Assembly (NCBI GenBank): GCA_938003685.1
Contig: CALKXT010000123.1
Span: 1 to 44,790 of the forward strand
DNA from: an uncultured Sulfitobacter sp.
Lineage (GTDB): Bacteria > Pseudomonadota > Alphaproteobacteria > Rhodobacterales > Rhodobacteraceae
Length of the DNA stretch: 44,790 nt
Reading direction: 5' to 3'
Shown here: piece by piece, positions 7,361-15,263 of the stretch
Layout: each line of letters opens with the position of its first letter
Numbering within the stretch: the stretch's first letter is position 1
Position numbers and translations under genes: made by a program
The notes under the pieces: model-generated
The model's input: only the letters and a program-made list of their open reading frames with translations
Databases searched by the model: none
Told to the model about the DNA's origin: nothing

Positions 7361-9715
7361 ATGCCAGTATTGAACGAAACAACCGACGCCGCGAACAGCA
7401 CCGCAACTACGGCCACCATGGATGTGGGCGACTATTTCTTTGGCTCTTTGGACACAACCGCTGATTCTGATTGGGTCGAAGTAAATCTGGTCGCCGGGGA
7501 AACCTATACCTTTGCAGCCATTGGCGTCGGGGCGTTGTCTGACAGTTTAAGTGACCCCTATCTACGCCTGCGTGATAGCGGTGGTGCCGAAATATTATTT
7601 GACGATGATGGCGGCCCAGGACGCAACAGCACGATCACCTTCACAGCCAGCAGCAGCGGCACCTACTACCTAGATATGCAGTCATGGGACAACACGCAGG
7701 CAGGTGATTACGGCCTGTCGATGGTGACCGGAAATCGCGCCAGTTATGATGTCACCATGGGTGCCGGCAACCTGATCCGCACCGACAGATCATGGGCGGC
7801 AACACCAGAAACCGGTGTTACAGTGACGTGGTCTATTCGTGCCTCAGGCGACTCGCCGGATGGCGAAACCTTTATTGCGCCCAGCGCGGCACAGGTCACC
7901 GCAATCGAAGATATCATGGACTATTTCGAGGGTATTACCGGACTGACCTTTACGCAGGACAATCCGGGCGGCACGTCAAATAATGCCACTATGGTTTTTG
8001 GTTCATATGCTGCAAATGATGGTTCTGGGGCTTATGCGTATTATCCCGGCAGCACTGCCGCAGGTCAAAACGCGGGCGATGTCTGGTTAAACAACAACTC
8101 CGTTAGCACCACTTCACTGCAATTTGGATCTTATAGCTACTTCACGATCTTGCATGAGATTGGTCACGCGTTGGGTCTGGCGCATCCAGGTGATTATAAT
8201 GCGGCACCGGGCGTTTCAATTACCTATGGCGTGAATGCACAATTCACCGAAGACACCCACCAATACACGGTTATGAGCTATTTTGATGAGGGCAACACAA
8301 CAACAAGTGTGGGCGGGTACCCTGATACGTTGATGCTGTTTGATTACCTCGCACTGCATCAGCAGTACGGCGCGAACATGAACTTTCATTCGGGCGACAC
8401 GACCTATGGTTTCAACGCCACCGTGGGCGGTGCCTATAATTTCAACATCAACACCAACCCTTTGCTGACCCTTTGGGACGGCAACGGCAACGACACGCTG
8501 GACCTCTCGGGCTATTCGATGGCGCAAATTATCAGCCTTGTGGCTGGCGCATTCTCAAGTGTGGGTGGCTACGCCGAAAACATGTCCATCGCGATTGGGG
8601 CGGTTATTGAGAATGTGATTGGCGGGTCTGGCAATGACGAGATTATCGGCAATGACGCGGCCAACAACATTCAAGGCGGCGGCGGCAGTGACACGATCAT
8701 CGGCAGCGCAGGTGCTGATACGCTGATTGGCGATGGCGGCATCGATACCGTGTCTTACGCCGATGCAACCAGTTCCGCAGGTATTCGTCTAGGCAGTGGC
8801 CCAAGCTGGGGCGCTGCGGCAGGCGACACCTATGCCACAATCGAGAACGTCATTGGGTCAGGCTATAATGACTTCATTTTTGGTGACGGCGGCGCGAACC
8901 AAATTGAGGGCGGTGGCGGCAATGACACTATGGTTGCCAGCCTTGGTGCAGACACCCTGATTGGCGATGAAGGCACCGACACAGTCACCTATGCATTCGC
9001 AAACTCTTCTGCCGGTATCCGCCTAGGTGCGGGGCCAAGTTGGGGTGCGGCGGCGGGCGATACCTATGCCACAATCGAGAACGTCATCGGGTCTAGATAC
9101 AGCGATTTCATTTTCGGGGATGGCGGCGACAACCGCATTGAAGGCGGCGGTGGTAATGACACGATCATTGCCAGTGGTGGCTCAGATGTGTTGATCGGGA
9201 ACAACGGCATCGACACCGTGTCTTATGCCTATGCAAACACCTTTGCAGGTATCCGCCTTGCCACTGGCGGCAGTTGGGGTGCAGCGACGGGCGATACGTT
9301 CAACACGATTGAAAACGTGATTGGCTCGCGCTTTACTGACATGGTCTTTGGCGACAATGGCGCAAACCAAATCGATGGTGGTGCAGGCAACGATACGCTG
9401 TTTGGAGGCAACGGGAACGATACCTTGATCGGTGGTGCAGACGATGACCGCCTCTATGGGCAGGGTGGGAATGACACGTTTGAATTTGGCAACAACTTTG
9501 GTCAAGACAGCATCTTTGGCTTTGAAGCAAACAATGATGCGGAACAAATCGACCTGTCAGGTGTTAGCGCGATAACCGATTTCAACGATCTGGTTGCAAA
9601 TCACATGTCACAAGTTGGTTCAGATGTGGTGATCAATGATCTGTCAGGAAACCTGATCACGCTCGTGGGAGTCACCCTTGGTGATCTGCTCGATAACAAC
9701 GACTTCCTCTTTTAA
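7361..9715 (+). CDS. Serralysin-like M10 zinc metalloprotease with RTX repeats, type I secreted
   Basis: A 784-residue protein. Residues about 20-120 resemble a pre-peptidase (PPC) beta-sandwich. The metzincin catalytic domain follows, with the zinc motif HEIGHALGLAH (His265, Glu266, His269, His275) continuing into PGDY, and the Met-turn MSY (Met305, with Tyr307 as the usual extra ligand). From residue about 378 there are calcium-binding RTX nonapeptides of the GGxGNDxI type, arranged partly as three 78-residue tandem modules. The C-terminus ends in a hydrophobic DFLF-like tail, the typical uncleaved type I secretion signal, and there is no N-terminal signal peptide. The exporter (ABC/MFP/TolC) is not in this window. 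The domain order differs from classical serralysins, which lack a PPC-like N-terminal domain. Confidence 0.9.
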   Translation: MPVLNETTDAANSTATTATMDVGDYFFGSLDTTADSDWVEVNLVAGETYTFAAIGVGALSDSLSDPYLRLRDSGGAEILFDDDGGPGRNSTITFTASSSGTYYLDMQSWDNTQAGDYGLSMVTGNRASYDVTMGAGNLIRTDRSWAATPETGVTVTWSIRASGDSPDGETFIAPSAAQVTAIEDIMDYFEGITGLTFTQDNPGGTSNNATMVFGSYAANDGSGAYAYYPGSTAAGQNAGDVWLNNNSVSTTSLQFGSYSYFTILHEIGHALGLAHPGDYNAAPGVSITYGVNAQFTEDTHQYTVMSYFDEGNTTTSVGGYPDTLMLFDYLALHQQYGANMNFHSGDTTYGFNATVGGAYNFNINTNPLLTLWDGNGNDTLDLSGYSMAQIISLVAGAFSSVGGYAENMSIAIGAVIENVIGGSGNDEIIGNDAANNIQGGGGSDTIIGSAGADTLIGDGGIDTVSYADATSSAGIRLGSGPSWGAAAGDTYATIENVIGSGYNDFIFGDGGANQIEGGGGNDTMVASLGADTLIGDEGTDTVTYAFANSSAGIRLGAGPSWGAAAGDTYATIENVIGSRYSDFIFGDGGDNRIEGGGGNDTIIASGGSDVLIGNNGIDTVSYAYANTFAGIRLATGGSWGAATGDTFNTIENVIGSRFTDMVFGDNGANQIDGGAGNDTLFGGNGNDTLIGGADDDRLYGQGGNDTFEFGNNFGQDSIFGFEANNDAEQIDLSGVSAITDFNDLVANHMSQVGSDVVINDLSGNLITLVGVTLGDLLDNNDFLF
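8717..9418 (+). repeat. Three tandem 234-bp coding repeats (78 residues each) in the RTX region
   Basis: Units start at 8717, 8951 and 9185, exactly 234 bases apart, and a fourth begins at 9419 (again Asp-Thr-Leu-Ile-Gly) but continues differently. Each encodes D-x-L-I-G, D-T-V-S/T-Y, an AGIRL segment, a SWGAA block, TIENVIGS and a closing GGGNDT. The non-RTX middle of each unit suggests a repeated adhesion-like beta module between calcium-binding turns. Confidence 0.9.
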
Positions 9716-9721
9716 AACCAC

Positions 9722-9748
9722 AGCGGCCGATAGTTCATATCGGCCGCT
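9722..9748. terminator. Bidirectional hairpin terminator
   Basis: A perfect 11-base-pair stem (agcggccgata / tatcggccgct) with a 5-base loop lies between the convergent protease and LysE genes. On the minus strand the stem is followed within a few bases by a TTTT tract, so it probably terminates the minus operon as well as the protease transcript. Confidence 0.8.
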
Positions 9749-9766
9749 TACTCAGGCCCGTTCGAT

Positions 9767-10384
9767 TTAAAAGTTCTTGAGCGCGAGAAGCCCCGCAGCG
9801 GCAATCACGATAAGACCACAGCTTTTATTAATCGCACCTGCACCCACTCGTCTAAACCAATTCGCAGCAGAGATACCGATCCATCCCCAGAGAACCAAAA
9901 TGACACCATCAAAGACAAGGTAGGTCGTCGCCATAATCAACAATTGCGGCAAAATAGGCTGATCTGCCTGGATGAACTGCGGAAATAACGATGCAAAGAA
10001 TACAATGGCAAATGGATTGGACAGTGACGTGAAAAACCCCTGCCAAAACAAATTCTTTCCTGATCCTGTCGCCTGCGGCTCGCTCGCTAGTTTGATTGTC
10101 TCTGTCCTAAACAAGGAAACCCCGATCCAAAGCAAATAGGCAACTCCGAGCCATTTCACCCAGATGAACAGACTTGGGTTGGCAGCAACTAAAGTCGCCA
10201 ACCCGAATGCAGCTGCAGTCATCTGGATCGCGTTTGCGGAAAGATCACCAATGATTGTTAAACCGGATCGCTTAAGCCCAAAAGCAATGCTGTTTGATGC
10301 AATCAACAATTGGCTTGTATCAGGCGGAGAGGCGAAAAACGCGATCACCGCAAGCAGATACAGAAGGTAGAGTTCAGCTTCCAT
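9767..10384 (-). CDS. LysE/RhtB family amino-acid exporter (minus operon of the cluster)
   Basis: A 205-residue inner-membrane protein with six hydrophobic segments and the LysE-family marks: an early acidic/helical start, a PDTSQLLIASNSIAFGLKRSG-like loop near residues 20-40 (family consensus PGP followed by GxxxG) and the conserved SNPFAIVFF (residues about 116-124; family SNPKAxLFF). LysE proteins export amino acids or small amino-acid-like compounds with proton exchange. It is the last gene of the minus operon and overlaps the Rieske gene by 11 bases. A second LysE-type gene closes the core of the opposite operon. I infer that it exports the cluster's product or an intermediate; the substrate is unknown. 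Confidence 0.88.
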   Translation of the reverse strand: MEAELYLLYLLAVIAFFASPPDTSQLLIASNSIAFGLKRSGLTIIGDLSANAIQMTAAAFGLATLVAANPSLFIWVKWLGVAYLLWIGVSLFRTETIKLASEPQATGSGKNLFWQGFFTSLSNPFAIVFFASLFPQFIQADQPILPQLLIMATTYLVFDGVILVLWGWIGISAANWFRRVGAGAINKSCGLIVIAAAGLLALKNF

Positions 10385-10736
10385 GGGCTTGGCTCACTTG
10401 GGGTTTTTCAGATAATCTTTGACCAGGTGAGGGCATGATGCGCGGCAAACTATTCTCAGATCCTTCGGGCAATTTGGCTATCCAATAATCACCGACCCGG
10501 GCCGTCGGCAAGGCCCGATGTCTAAGCGCACGAATTGATGTCGGAACCTTATGCCAAGGACATGTCAGGCACTCTTTCTTACCATCATAACTAGCCATAT
10601 GTAGTGGGCCACCTCGGTGCTGACATCGCGTCGACACCAAGAACTTATCATTCGAGCTTTCATCATCCACGATAAAGAACCGGTCGTCATCGTAGATGAT
10701 CATATCGCCCTGAGCTTCATTGAAGGAGTACCACAT
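10374..10736 (-). CDS. Small Rieske [2Fe-2S] protein
   Basis: A 120-residue soluble protein with one Rieske cluster site: Cys38-x-His40 in CQHRGGPL and Cys59-x2-His62 in CPWH. There is no catalytic oxygenase domain and no membrane anchor, so it resembles Rieske-type ferredoxins that pass electrons to an oxygenase. The last 50 residues after the cluster are basic and proline-rich and not typical of the fold. In this operon the obvious acceptor is the SznF-like diiron enzyme, which needs an external electron source; this pairing is inference. The start at 10736 lies six bases after the methyltransferase stop, with GGTGA upstream as a weak ribosome-binding site. No ferredoxin reductase is in the cluster. 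Confidence 0.85.
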   Translation of the reverse strand: MWYSFNEAQGDMIIYDDDRFFIVDDESSNDKFLVSTRCQHRGGPLHMASYDGKKECLTCPWHKVPTSIRALRHRALPTARVGDYWIAKLPEGSENSLPRIMPSPGQRLSEKPQVSQAHGS

Positions 10737-10742
10737 GCTCTT

Positions 10743-11549
10743 TCACCGCGCTTTCTTTGCTATAATAATATCCTCGTAGAGGAATTCGGGTGTCGGAAGT
10801 TCCCAAGCGTTCTCAAACCCAATCTCAATAAGCATGTTTGCCAATTCAGCCTTATCAAACAAATAACTGTGCCGCACTTGTTGATGGGTTTCGCCGCGAT
10901 ATTCCACCAAATTGTTCCAAGTTTTGCGGCGGGCATCCCAATCATAGCGCATATCCCAAGTCGCGGTTGCCTTGCTACCATCCAAAACCCCCGTTCCGAC
11001 CTCCATCACGTACCGATCCTGGTTCGACCGGTTGTTATTCTTTTGCAGCCCAACATAAAAATGTCCGCCGGGATTTGTAACGTCGTAGAAGTTTTTCAGG
11101 ACTTCCTTTACTCTTGCCTTAACTTTCGTCGGCCCCGACACCATCGCCCCGGCAGACCAACTGTCCATAAAACCAATGCTAGCATCCAAGCATAGAACAG
11201 TATCAAATTGATTCATGACCACCTTGGGCAGGCTTTGCCAGTCAACGCATAACACCGGTACAGAATTGGATTTGGGATCAACAATTTGCAAAAGTTGACG
11301 CAACAAATCTGGATCGGCGTCACTGCACCAAAGGTTCTTAAAACCGGCGTCAAAAAGTTGCTTTGCCGGGAAACCGACCCCAGCAGCCGTGTCAAAAATA
11401 CTCTGACTCTTGTCACCATGGGTCAGCAACGCCTCCGAAAGCCAGTTTGCGTAGGTCGATTTGTAATGAGGGGTGTGAAGCAGCTGTTCACACACTGTCC
11501 AGAGTGCAGCCAATCGTTCTCTGTTGTCCTGTTCCACTACTGTTTGCAT
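10743..11549 (-). CDS. Class I SAM-dependent methyltransferase
   Basis: A 268-residue enzyme with a Rossmann-type SAM fold: motif I FDTAAGVGFPAKQL (near residues 50-63), an acidic residue after strand 2 (SDADPDLL), and FDTVLCLDASIGFMD (near residues 113-127), which resembles glycine/small-molecule N-methyltransferases. The start at 11549 is chosen because AAGGAA precedes it by seven bases; a longer frame to 11591 has no such site. Either way it overlaps the 3' end of the decarboxylase gene by about 60 bases. Streptozotocin biosynthesis methylates the arginine guanidine before SznF acts, so this enzyme is a candidate for the matching step. The substrate is inferred only from operon membership. 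Confidence 0.8.
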   Translation of the reverse strand: MQTVVEQDNRERLAALWTVCEQLLHTPHYKSTYANWLSEALLTHGDKSQSIFDTAAGVGFPAKQLFDAGFKNLWCSDADPDLLRQLLQIVDPKSNSVPVLCVDWQSLPKVVMNQFDTVLCLDASIGFMDSWSAGAMVSGPTKVKARVKEVLKNFYDVTNPGGHFYVGLQKNNNRSNQDRYVMEVGTGVLDGSKATATWDMRYDWDARRKTWNNLVEYRGETHQQVRHSYLFDKAELANMLIEIGFENAWELPTPEFLYEDIIIAKKAR

Positions 11550-13017
11550 GACAAATTCCTTTCTTAGGATGGTTGATTTTGGGTAATTCATATTCCGTTA
11601 AGCCAAGATCGAGCACGACCTCCAACAACGTCGATAGATCGTCTTTGGTGGTATTTTCTGATATGAGATGGGCGCGAAGCCAAAAGCGACCGTCCATTTC
11701 CACACCGGTCAAATAGGCCGTTTCAGCACGTGCCATGCGATCCCGCAGGTGCCTGTGTAGACGGCTGTCGGGGTCGGCCCCTGTCAATCTGAAACACACC
11801 ATGTTGAAATCGGGATGACACATCAATTCGAACTCAGGATGGCCGTCAATCAAGCGCGCCAGTTCTTGGGCCAAATCACACATCGTTTCGACCCGTTGCC
11901 CAAGGGCGTCACTGCCGTACGCCACAAGTGCCGAAAATATTTTTATCGCGGCAAATGGGCGCGTGCATGCGAGACTCCATTCGATGGGATCCACTGGACC
12001 AACACGGTTTATCGCCTTTTGGTCCGCGATATATGATGCGTCACACAACTCATCAGACAACGCCGCCTTTAGGGCATTCGCATTCTGTACAATGAGCAAG
12101 GAGCTTGGCGGTGCGATCCACATCAGTTTGTGAGGGTTCCACCCGAAACTATCAGCGCGTAACAAACCATCGAGTTTTGCACTCAGTTTGCTGGACAAGA
12201 TCGCAGACCCGCCATGGCTTGCATCAACGTGAAACCATGCATCGCAAAGTGCTGCCTGTTCTGCACAGGTGTTCAAATCATCAAAGGCTGAATTTGCAGT
12301 CGTCCCTGCCGAAGCGACGATTGCCATCACATCCATACCTTCGGCACTGGCCTGATCCACAGCCGCTGTCAGTGCGGCCATAGACATGCGTCCTGCAGCG
12401 TCAGTGGCAACTGCGCGAATATTTTCTCGCAATAGCCCTAGAACGCGGGCACTGCGCGCCACACAGTAATGTGCATTCTCGCTATGAAGCACTACCAGTC
12501 GTCGCATATCCATGTCTTGTGCAAGACGTTGCTTTTGCTCACGTGCGCACAGCAATGCGGTCAAAACGGATTCCGATCCGCCATTGGTCTGCGTTACACG
12601 GGCCGACGCTGGAAGGCTAAATAGATCCTTCACCCAATTGCCCACGAGGTTCTCAACGGTAACAGATAATGGCCCGGCCTCGAAAACACTGACAGTGCTG
12701 TTGGTCGATCCTGCTAAAAGGTCACCAGCCCAAGAAGCGACCAATGGCGCTGGCCGTTGATGTCCGAAATGCAAGGGATGGCGATAATCGCGAATGTGAT
12801 CTGTTAATGGCCCAGTCAGCAACTCAGCCAGGTATTCAGGGCCCATCCCTTTTCGTGGTAGTTTCTCGGGAAGAAACGTAGCAATGGATGCCTGATCTCC
12901 AGCAGCGACCGTACGATCATGGCCTCCGAATGCCTGATCCAGTGCGCGGTTCATAACGGATTGCATGAGATGCGTAGCCTGATCGCGCGACATTTCTGGT
13001 ATTGTTTGTGGTTTCAT
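11488..13017 (-). CDS. PLP-dependent group II amino-acid decarboxylase
   Basis: A 509-residue fold-type I PLP enzyme of the group II (aromatic-amino-acid/glutamate/diaminobutyrate) decarboxylase family. Visible: TNGGSESVLTALLCAR (phosphate/cofactor region), HVDASHGG with Asp265 for the pyridine nitrogen, and the Schiff-base lysine Lys297 in WNPHKLMW. The HVDAxxGG and NxHK motifs are standard for the family. The last 40 residues are poorly conserved and overlap the methyltransferase gene. The ATG overlaps the preceding stop (ATGA at 13014-13017). It could decarboxylate an amino acid or an N-modified amino acid made in the cluster. Some group II members catalyse oxidative deamination instead, so decarboxylation is likely but not certain. 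Confidence 0.88.
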   Translation of the reverse strand: MKPQTIPEMSRDQATHLMQSVMNRALDQAFGGHDRTVAAGDQASIATFLPEKLPRKGMGPEYLAELLTGPLTDHIRDYRHPLHFGHQRPAPLVASWAGDLLAGSTNSTVSVFEAGPLSVTVENLVGNWVKDLFSLPASARVTQTNGGSESVLTALLCAREQKQRLAQDMDMRRLVVLHSENAHYCVARSARVLGLLRENIRAVATDAAGRMSMAALTAAVDQASAEGMDVMAIVASAGTTANSAFDDLNTCAEQAALCDAWFHVDASHGGSAILSSKLSAKLDGLLRADSFGWNPHKLMWIAPPSSLLIVQNANALKAALSDELCDASYIADQKAINRVGPVDPIEWSLACTRPFAAIKIFSALVAYGSDALGQRVETMCDLAQELARLIDGHPEFELMCHPDFNMVCFRLTGADPDSRLHRHLRDRMARAETAYLTGVEMDGRFWLRAHLISENTTKDDLSTLLEVVLDLGLTEYELPKINHPKKGICHANSSGTGQQRTIGCTLDSV

Positions 13018-13493
13018 TGCACTGGCTCCGCTTTACTTTGCATTTTTTGCCAACTTAGAAATTGGGCGTAGACCGTTGGACGATGGATGCGCAGTGCCCG
13101 AACCGTTGCTAGACATGCATCCCAGTTCTGCTTTCGCGTCGTTTTGCCGTCCAGACCGGCAGCAACTATGTATTGCGTATGCGAAAGGTGCTCAGCAGTT
13201 AGAGTGTAGGGTAATTGCCAATCTAAATAATTGGAGTTTCCGCCCACGAGTGCGGCATCAAAGCGTCCAGCCTCCTGTGCGACGCAGAGCTCGCCGCGCA
13301 ACCCAGTAACCGGGGCGATCATGATGTCGACGCCCGATATCATGCGTGTTTTCGAAATCGAGCCACCAACAACTGTCAGATCATCGGTATAGTCAAAATT
13401 ACCTGCCTCGCCCCCAGTGATCCGTCGGACCACCAGGAACTCGGGCCTGTTTGACCAGGCTGCCGCAGAGGGAGAGGGAAAGACGTTAAACAT
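13014..13493 (-). CDS. Conserved-looking protein of unknown function in the N-N cluster operon
   Basis: A 159-residue soluble protein that I do not recognise. There is no signal peptide, no membrane segment and no clear metal- or nucleotide-binding motif. The middle is rich in Gly and beta-prone residues (VVGGSISKT, VDIMIAP, AALVGGNSNYLDW), followed by a basic helical C-terminus. A GGGAG ribosome-binding site precedes the ATG at 13493. It sits 21 bases after the sznF-like gene and overlaps the decarboxylase by four bases, so it is almost certainly translated as part of the operon. It could be an accessory subunit or a small enzyme; nothing visible decides this. Confidence 0.7.
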   Translation of the reverse strand: MFNVFPSPSAAAWSNRPEFLVVRRITGGEAGNFDYTDDLTVVGGSISKTRMISGVDIMIAPVTGLRGELCVAQEAGRFDAALVGGNSNYLDWQLPYTLTAEHLSHTQYIVAAGLDGKTTRKQNWDACLATVRALRIHRPTVYAQFLSWQKMQSKAEPVQ

Positions 13494-13514
13494 TGGCTTG
13501 CTCCCAAAACGGCC

Positions 13515-14939
13515 TCACTGTGCTGCAACTTGGTTGTCGAGCGCCGCCAACATCGTGTCGCGATCAGCGATTGGCTGGTGATAGACGCTTTCGTCTGACG
13601 TCACGACAGAACCATGCAGACGGTGACGCGGTATCGCTAAAATGTCGCCAGCCGAAAGCGACAAGGCGTCGCCGTAGATTGGCCAAAACTCCATTGACCC
13701 GCTCTCGATCACCAACAAGCGATCATCGGGATGGGTGTGCGTCGTTGACCGTTCGCCTTTGCATTCCACAAAGGTTTCCAAAGGGATTTCAGACCCATCA
13801 CCAACAACCTCGTGATAATAGCGTTTTGCCAAATCCGCTGATTGCTCAAGCGAGTTGAAAAACTCCAATTGTGCAACAAGGTCTTCATCTGCAAGAGATT
13901 CAAGGAATTGGAACTCAAGAAAACCGCGCACAATTTCGCTAGCGACATCGTCCCCAAATCGATCCAGAGCCGGTTTGATCACACGATGAAGCGCCATTTC
14001 ACCATGGTGTTGATCAATGTGATGATGTTCGTCGAAATACTTGGTATCGACATCTTTGCCAAACACCGTCCGCAACATTTCGGACTGCCGCTTGGTCACA
14101 TTCACCAGACTTGCTTCGGTATATAACAAAGCACCGAGGTAGCGGAACGCATGCCGTTTCGCCCGCGTGATGTAGTGGAAATAGTTCGTCATGCACAACG
14201 ACGTGGCTTGATAGAACTGCCAGTAGTGATGGATTTGCGAGGAAAGCCCGACGGATTTCATTGTGTTTTCATAGAGCGTGCTGTGTTTGTTATCATGAAC
14301 ACCTGCGCCATACTCATCAATCAATATGTTGAACACCTCAGATTGAAGTGGCCCGAACATGCCTGACGCCATCCGCGACATGGCAGATGCTTCGGATAGA
14401 AAATCCGGTGCAAATTGGATGAGGTAATGCTGTGCGCAGCGCTTTGGATCAGGTGACGTCATAATCGCGTTCAACACGGCAGAACTGCTTGCGCCCAAAT
14501 CGCGTGATTGTTTCTGCTCGTGTAGAAATGCCTCAAAAAATTCCATCGCATCCTTGGCTGTCCATTTGCCTTCGATCTGGATTTCATCATCCAGAAAACC
14601 AAATGCTTTTTTCTCAAGATCGTGACGAACAGCGTCTGCTTTGGCCAAGGCGTCTTCTGAGTAAAAAGTGGCGAAATCTTCGGCAAAACCTGGATAGGAT
14701 TGATCAGGCAAAAAAAGCATGTCCATCTCATAGACATTCAGCAGCAGGCGATGCGTCGACAAAGCCGAATTGCTGGCTTGATTATTTCGGTTCAGAGGTG
14801 ACGCAAAATTGATGAATTGATTGTCAAATGTCCGGGTTGGGCGACGATATGGATTATTCAAAAACACCTCATCTTCTTCTGCATCATGAAAGAGCGGAAC
14901 CGAGGCGAGATCTGCGATGCGATTGGCAACTGACGACAT
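13515..14939 (-). CDS. sznF: SznF-like N-nitrosourea-forming metalloenzyme (heme-oxygenase-like diiron domain + cupin)
   Basis: A 474-residue protein with a central heme-oxygenase-like diiron oxidase domain and a C-terminal cupin. Diiron ligand candidates: Glu183, Glu209, His219, Glu275, His305, Asp309, His312. Cupin iron ligands: His401 and His403 (HTH) and His442, with Tyr453 nearby. From memory, SznF uses E189, E215, H225, E281, H311, D315, H318 and H407, H409, H448, with Y459 in the cupin pocket; each matches here at a constant offset of -6. SznF hydroxylates the guanidine nitrogens of N-omega-methylarginine and rearranges the product to an N-nitrosourea. The start at 14939 has AAGGAGA eight bases upstream; the longer frame to 14966 is less likely. 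It is the first gene of the minus operon. The actual substrate here is unproven. Confidence 0.88.
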   Translation of the reverse strand: MSSVANRIADLASVPLFHDAEEDEVFLNNPYRRPTRTFDNQFINFASPLNRNNQASNSALSTHRLLLNVYEMDMLFLPDQSYPGFAEDFATFYSEDALAKADAVRHDLEKKAFGFLDDEIQIEGKWTAKDAMEFFEAFLHEQKQSRDLGASSSAVLNAIMTSPDPKRCAQHYLIQFAPDFLSEASAMSRMASGMFGPLQSEVFNILIDEYGAGVHDNKHSTLYENTMKSVGLSSQIHHYWQFYQATSLCMTNYFHYITRAKRHAFRYLGALLYTEASLVNVTKRQSEMLRTVFGKDVDTKYFDEHHHIDQHHGEMALHRVIKPALDRFGDDVASEIVRGFLEFQFLESLADEDLVAQLEFFNSLEQSADLAKRYYHEVVGDGSEIPLETFVECKGERSTTHTHPDDRLLVIESGSMEFWPIYGDALSLSAGDILAIPRHRLHGSVVTSDESVYHQPIADRDTMLAALDNQVAAQ

Positions 14940-15263
14940 TAGGAATTCTCCTTGCTGGCAACGCACCGAAAGTTAAATTTTCAGTGCTGTCGTGAATGAT
15001 CGTGATGTCCAGATAAGGCTAGTTGTGACGCATGTTTCGAGCAAATAAGCCGACCTAATCCATGCATTACATGACTAGGTATTTGGCCTTCTCCTTCCTT
15101 ATTTCTAGAGAAAGATGAGTTTTTTAACATATATAAAACAATAAGTTAGATAGCTAAATCATTACAAATCGAACCACAGCTAATGCCCGCGTTAGAATTG
15201 ATAATTCGACTGTGCGGTTCGTCGGGGGCAAGATCGGATCAAACATCAGAAAGCCATCTGACC
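14940..15263. promoter_or_regulatory. Divergent promoter region between the two biosynthetic operons
   Basis: No gene. The region is AT-rich between about 15100 and 15175, with TATATAAAAC-like stretches suited to -10 elements. It has a short inverted repeat TTAG-atag-CTAA near 15146-15157. Both operons must start here, so a shared regulator is likely. I do not see a copy of the palindrome found upstream of the LysR gene. Confidence 0.55.

Noticed and set aside
9182-9547. Long antisense frames over the protease and many other genes
   Set aside because: They mirror the codon pattern of the real genes, lack ribosome-binding sites and show no recognisable domains.
8717-9715. Regular direct repeats that could suggest a CRISPR array or satellite
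   Set aside because: They are in-frame RTX protein modules of 234 bases with coding-type variation; there are no spacers.
13515-14939. Reading the gene only as a generic iron-containing redox enzyme
   Set aside because: The cupin domain and the constant-offset match to all SznF ligands make the specific assignment much better supported.
15167-15177. An 11-base match (aatcgaaccac) to the 3' part of tRNA-Phe, considered as a second attachment site
   Set aside because: Too short, and it would split the biosynthetic cluster in its promoter region; likely chance.
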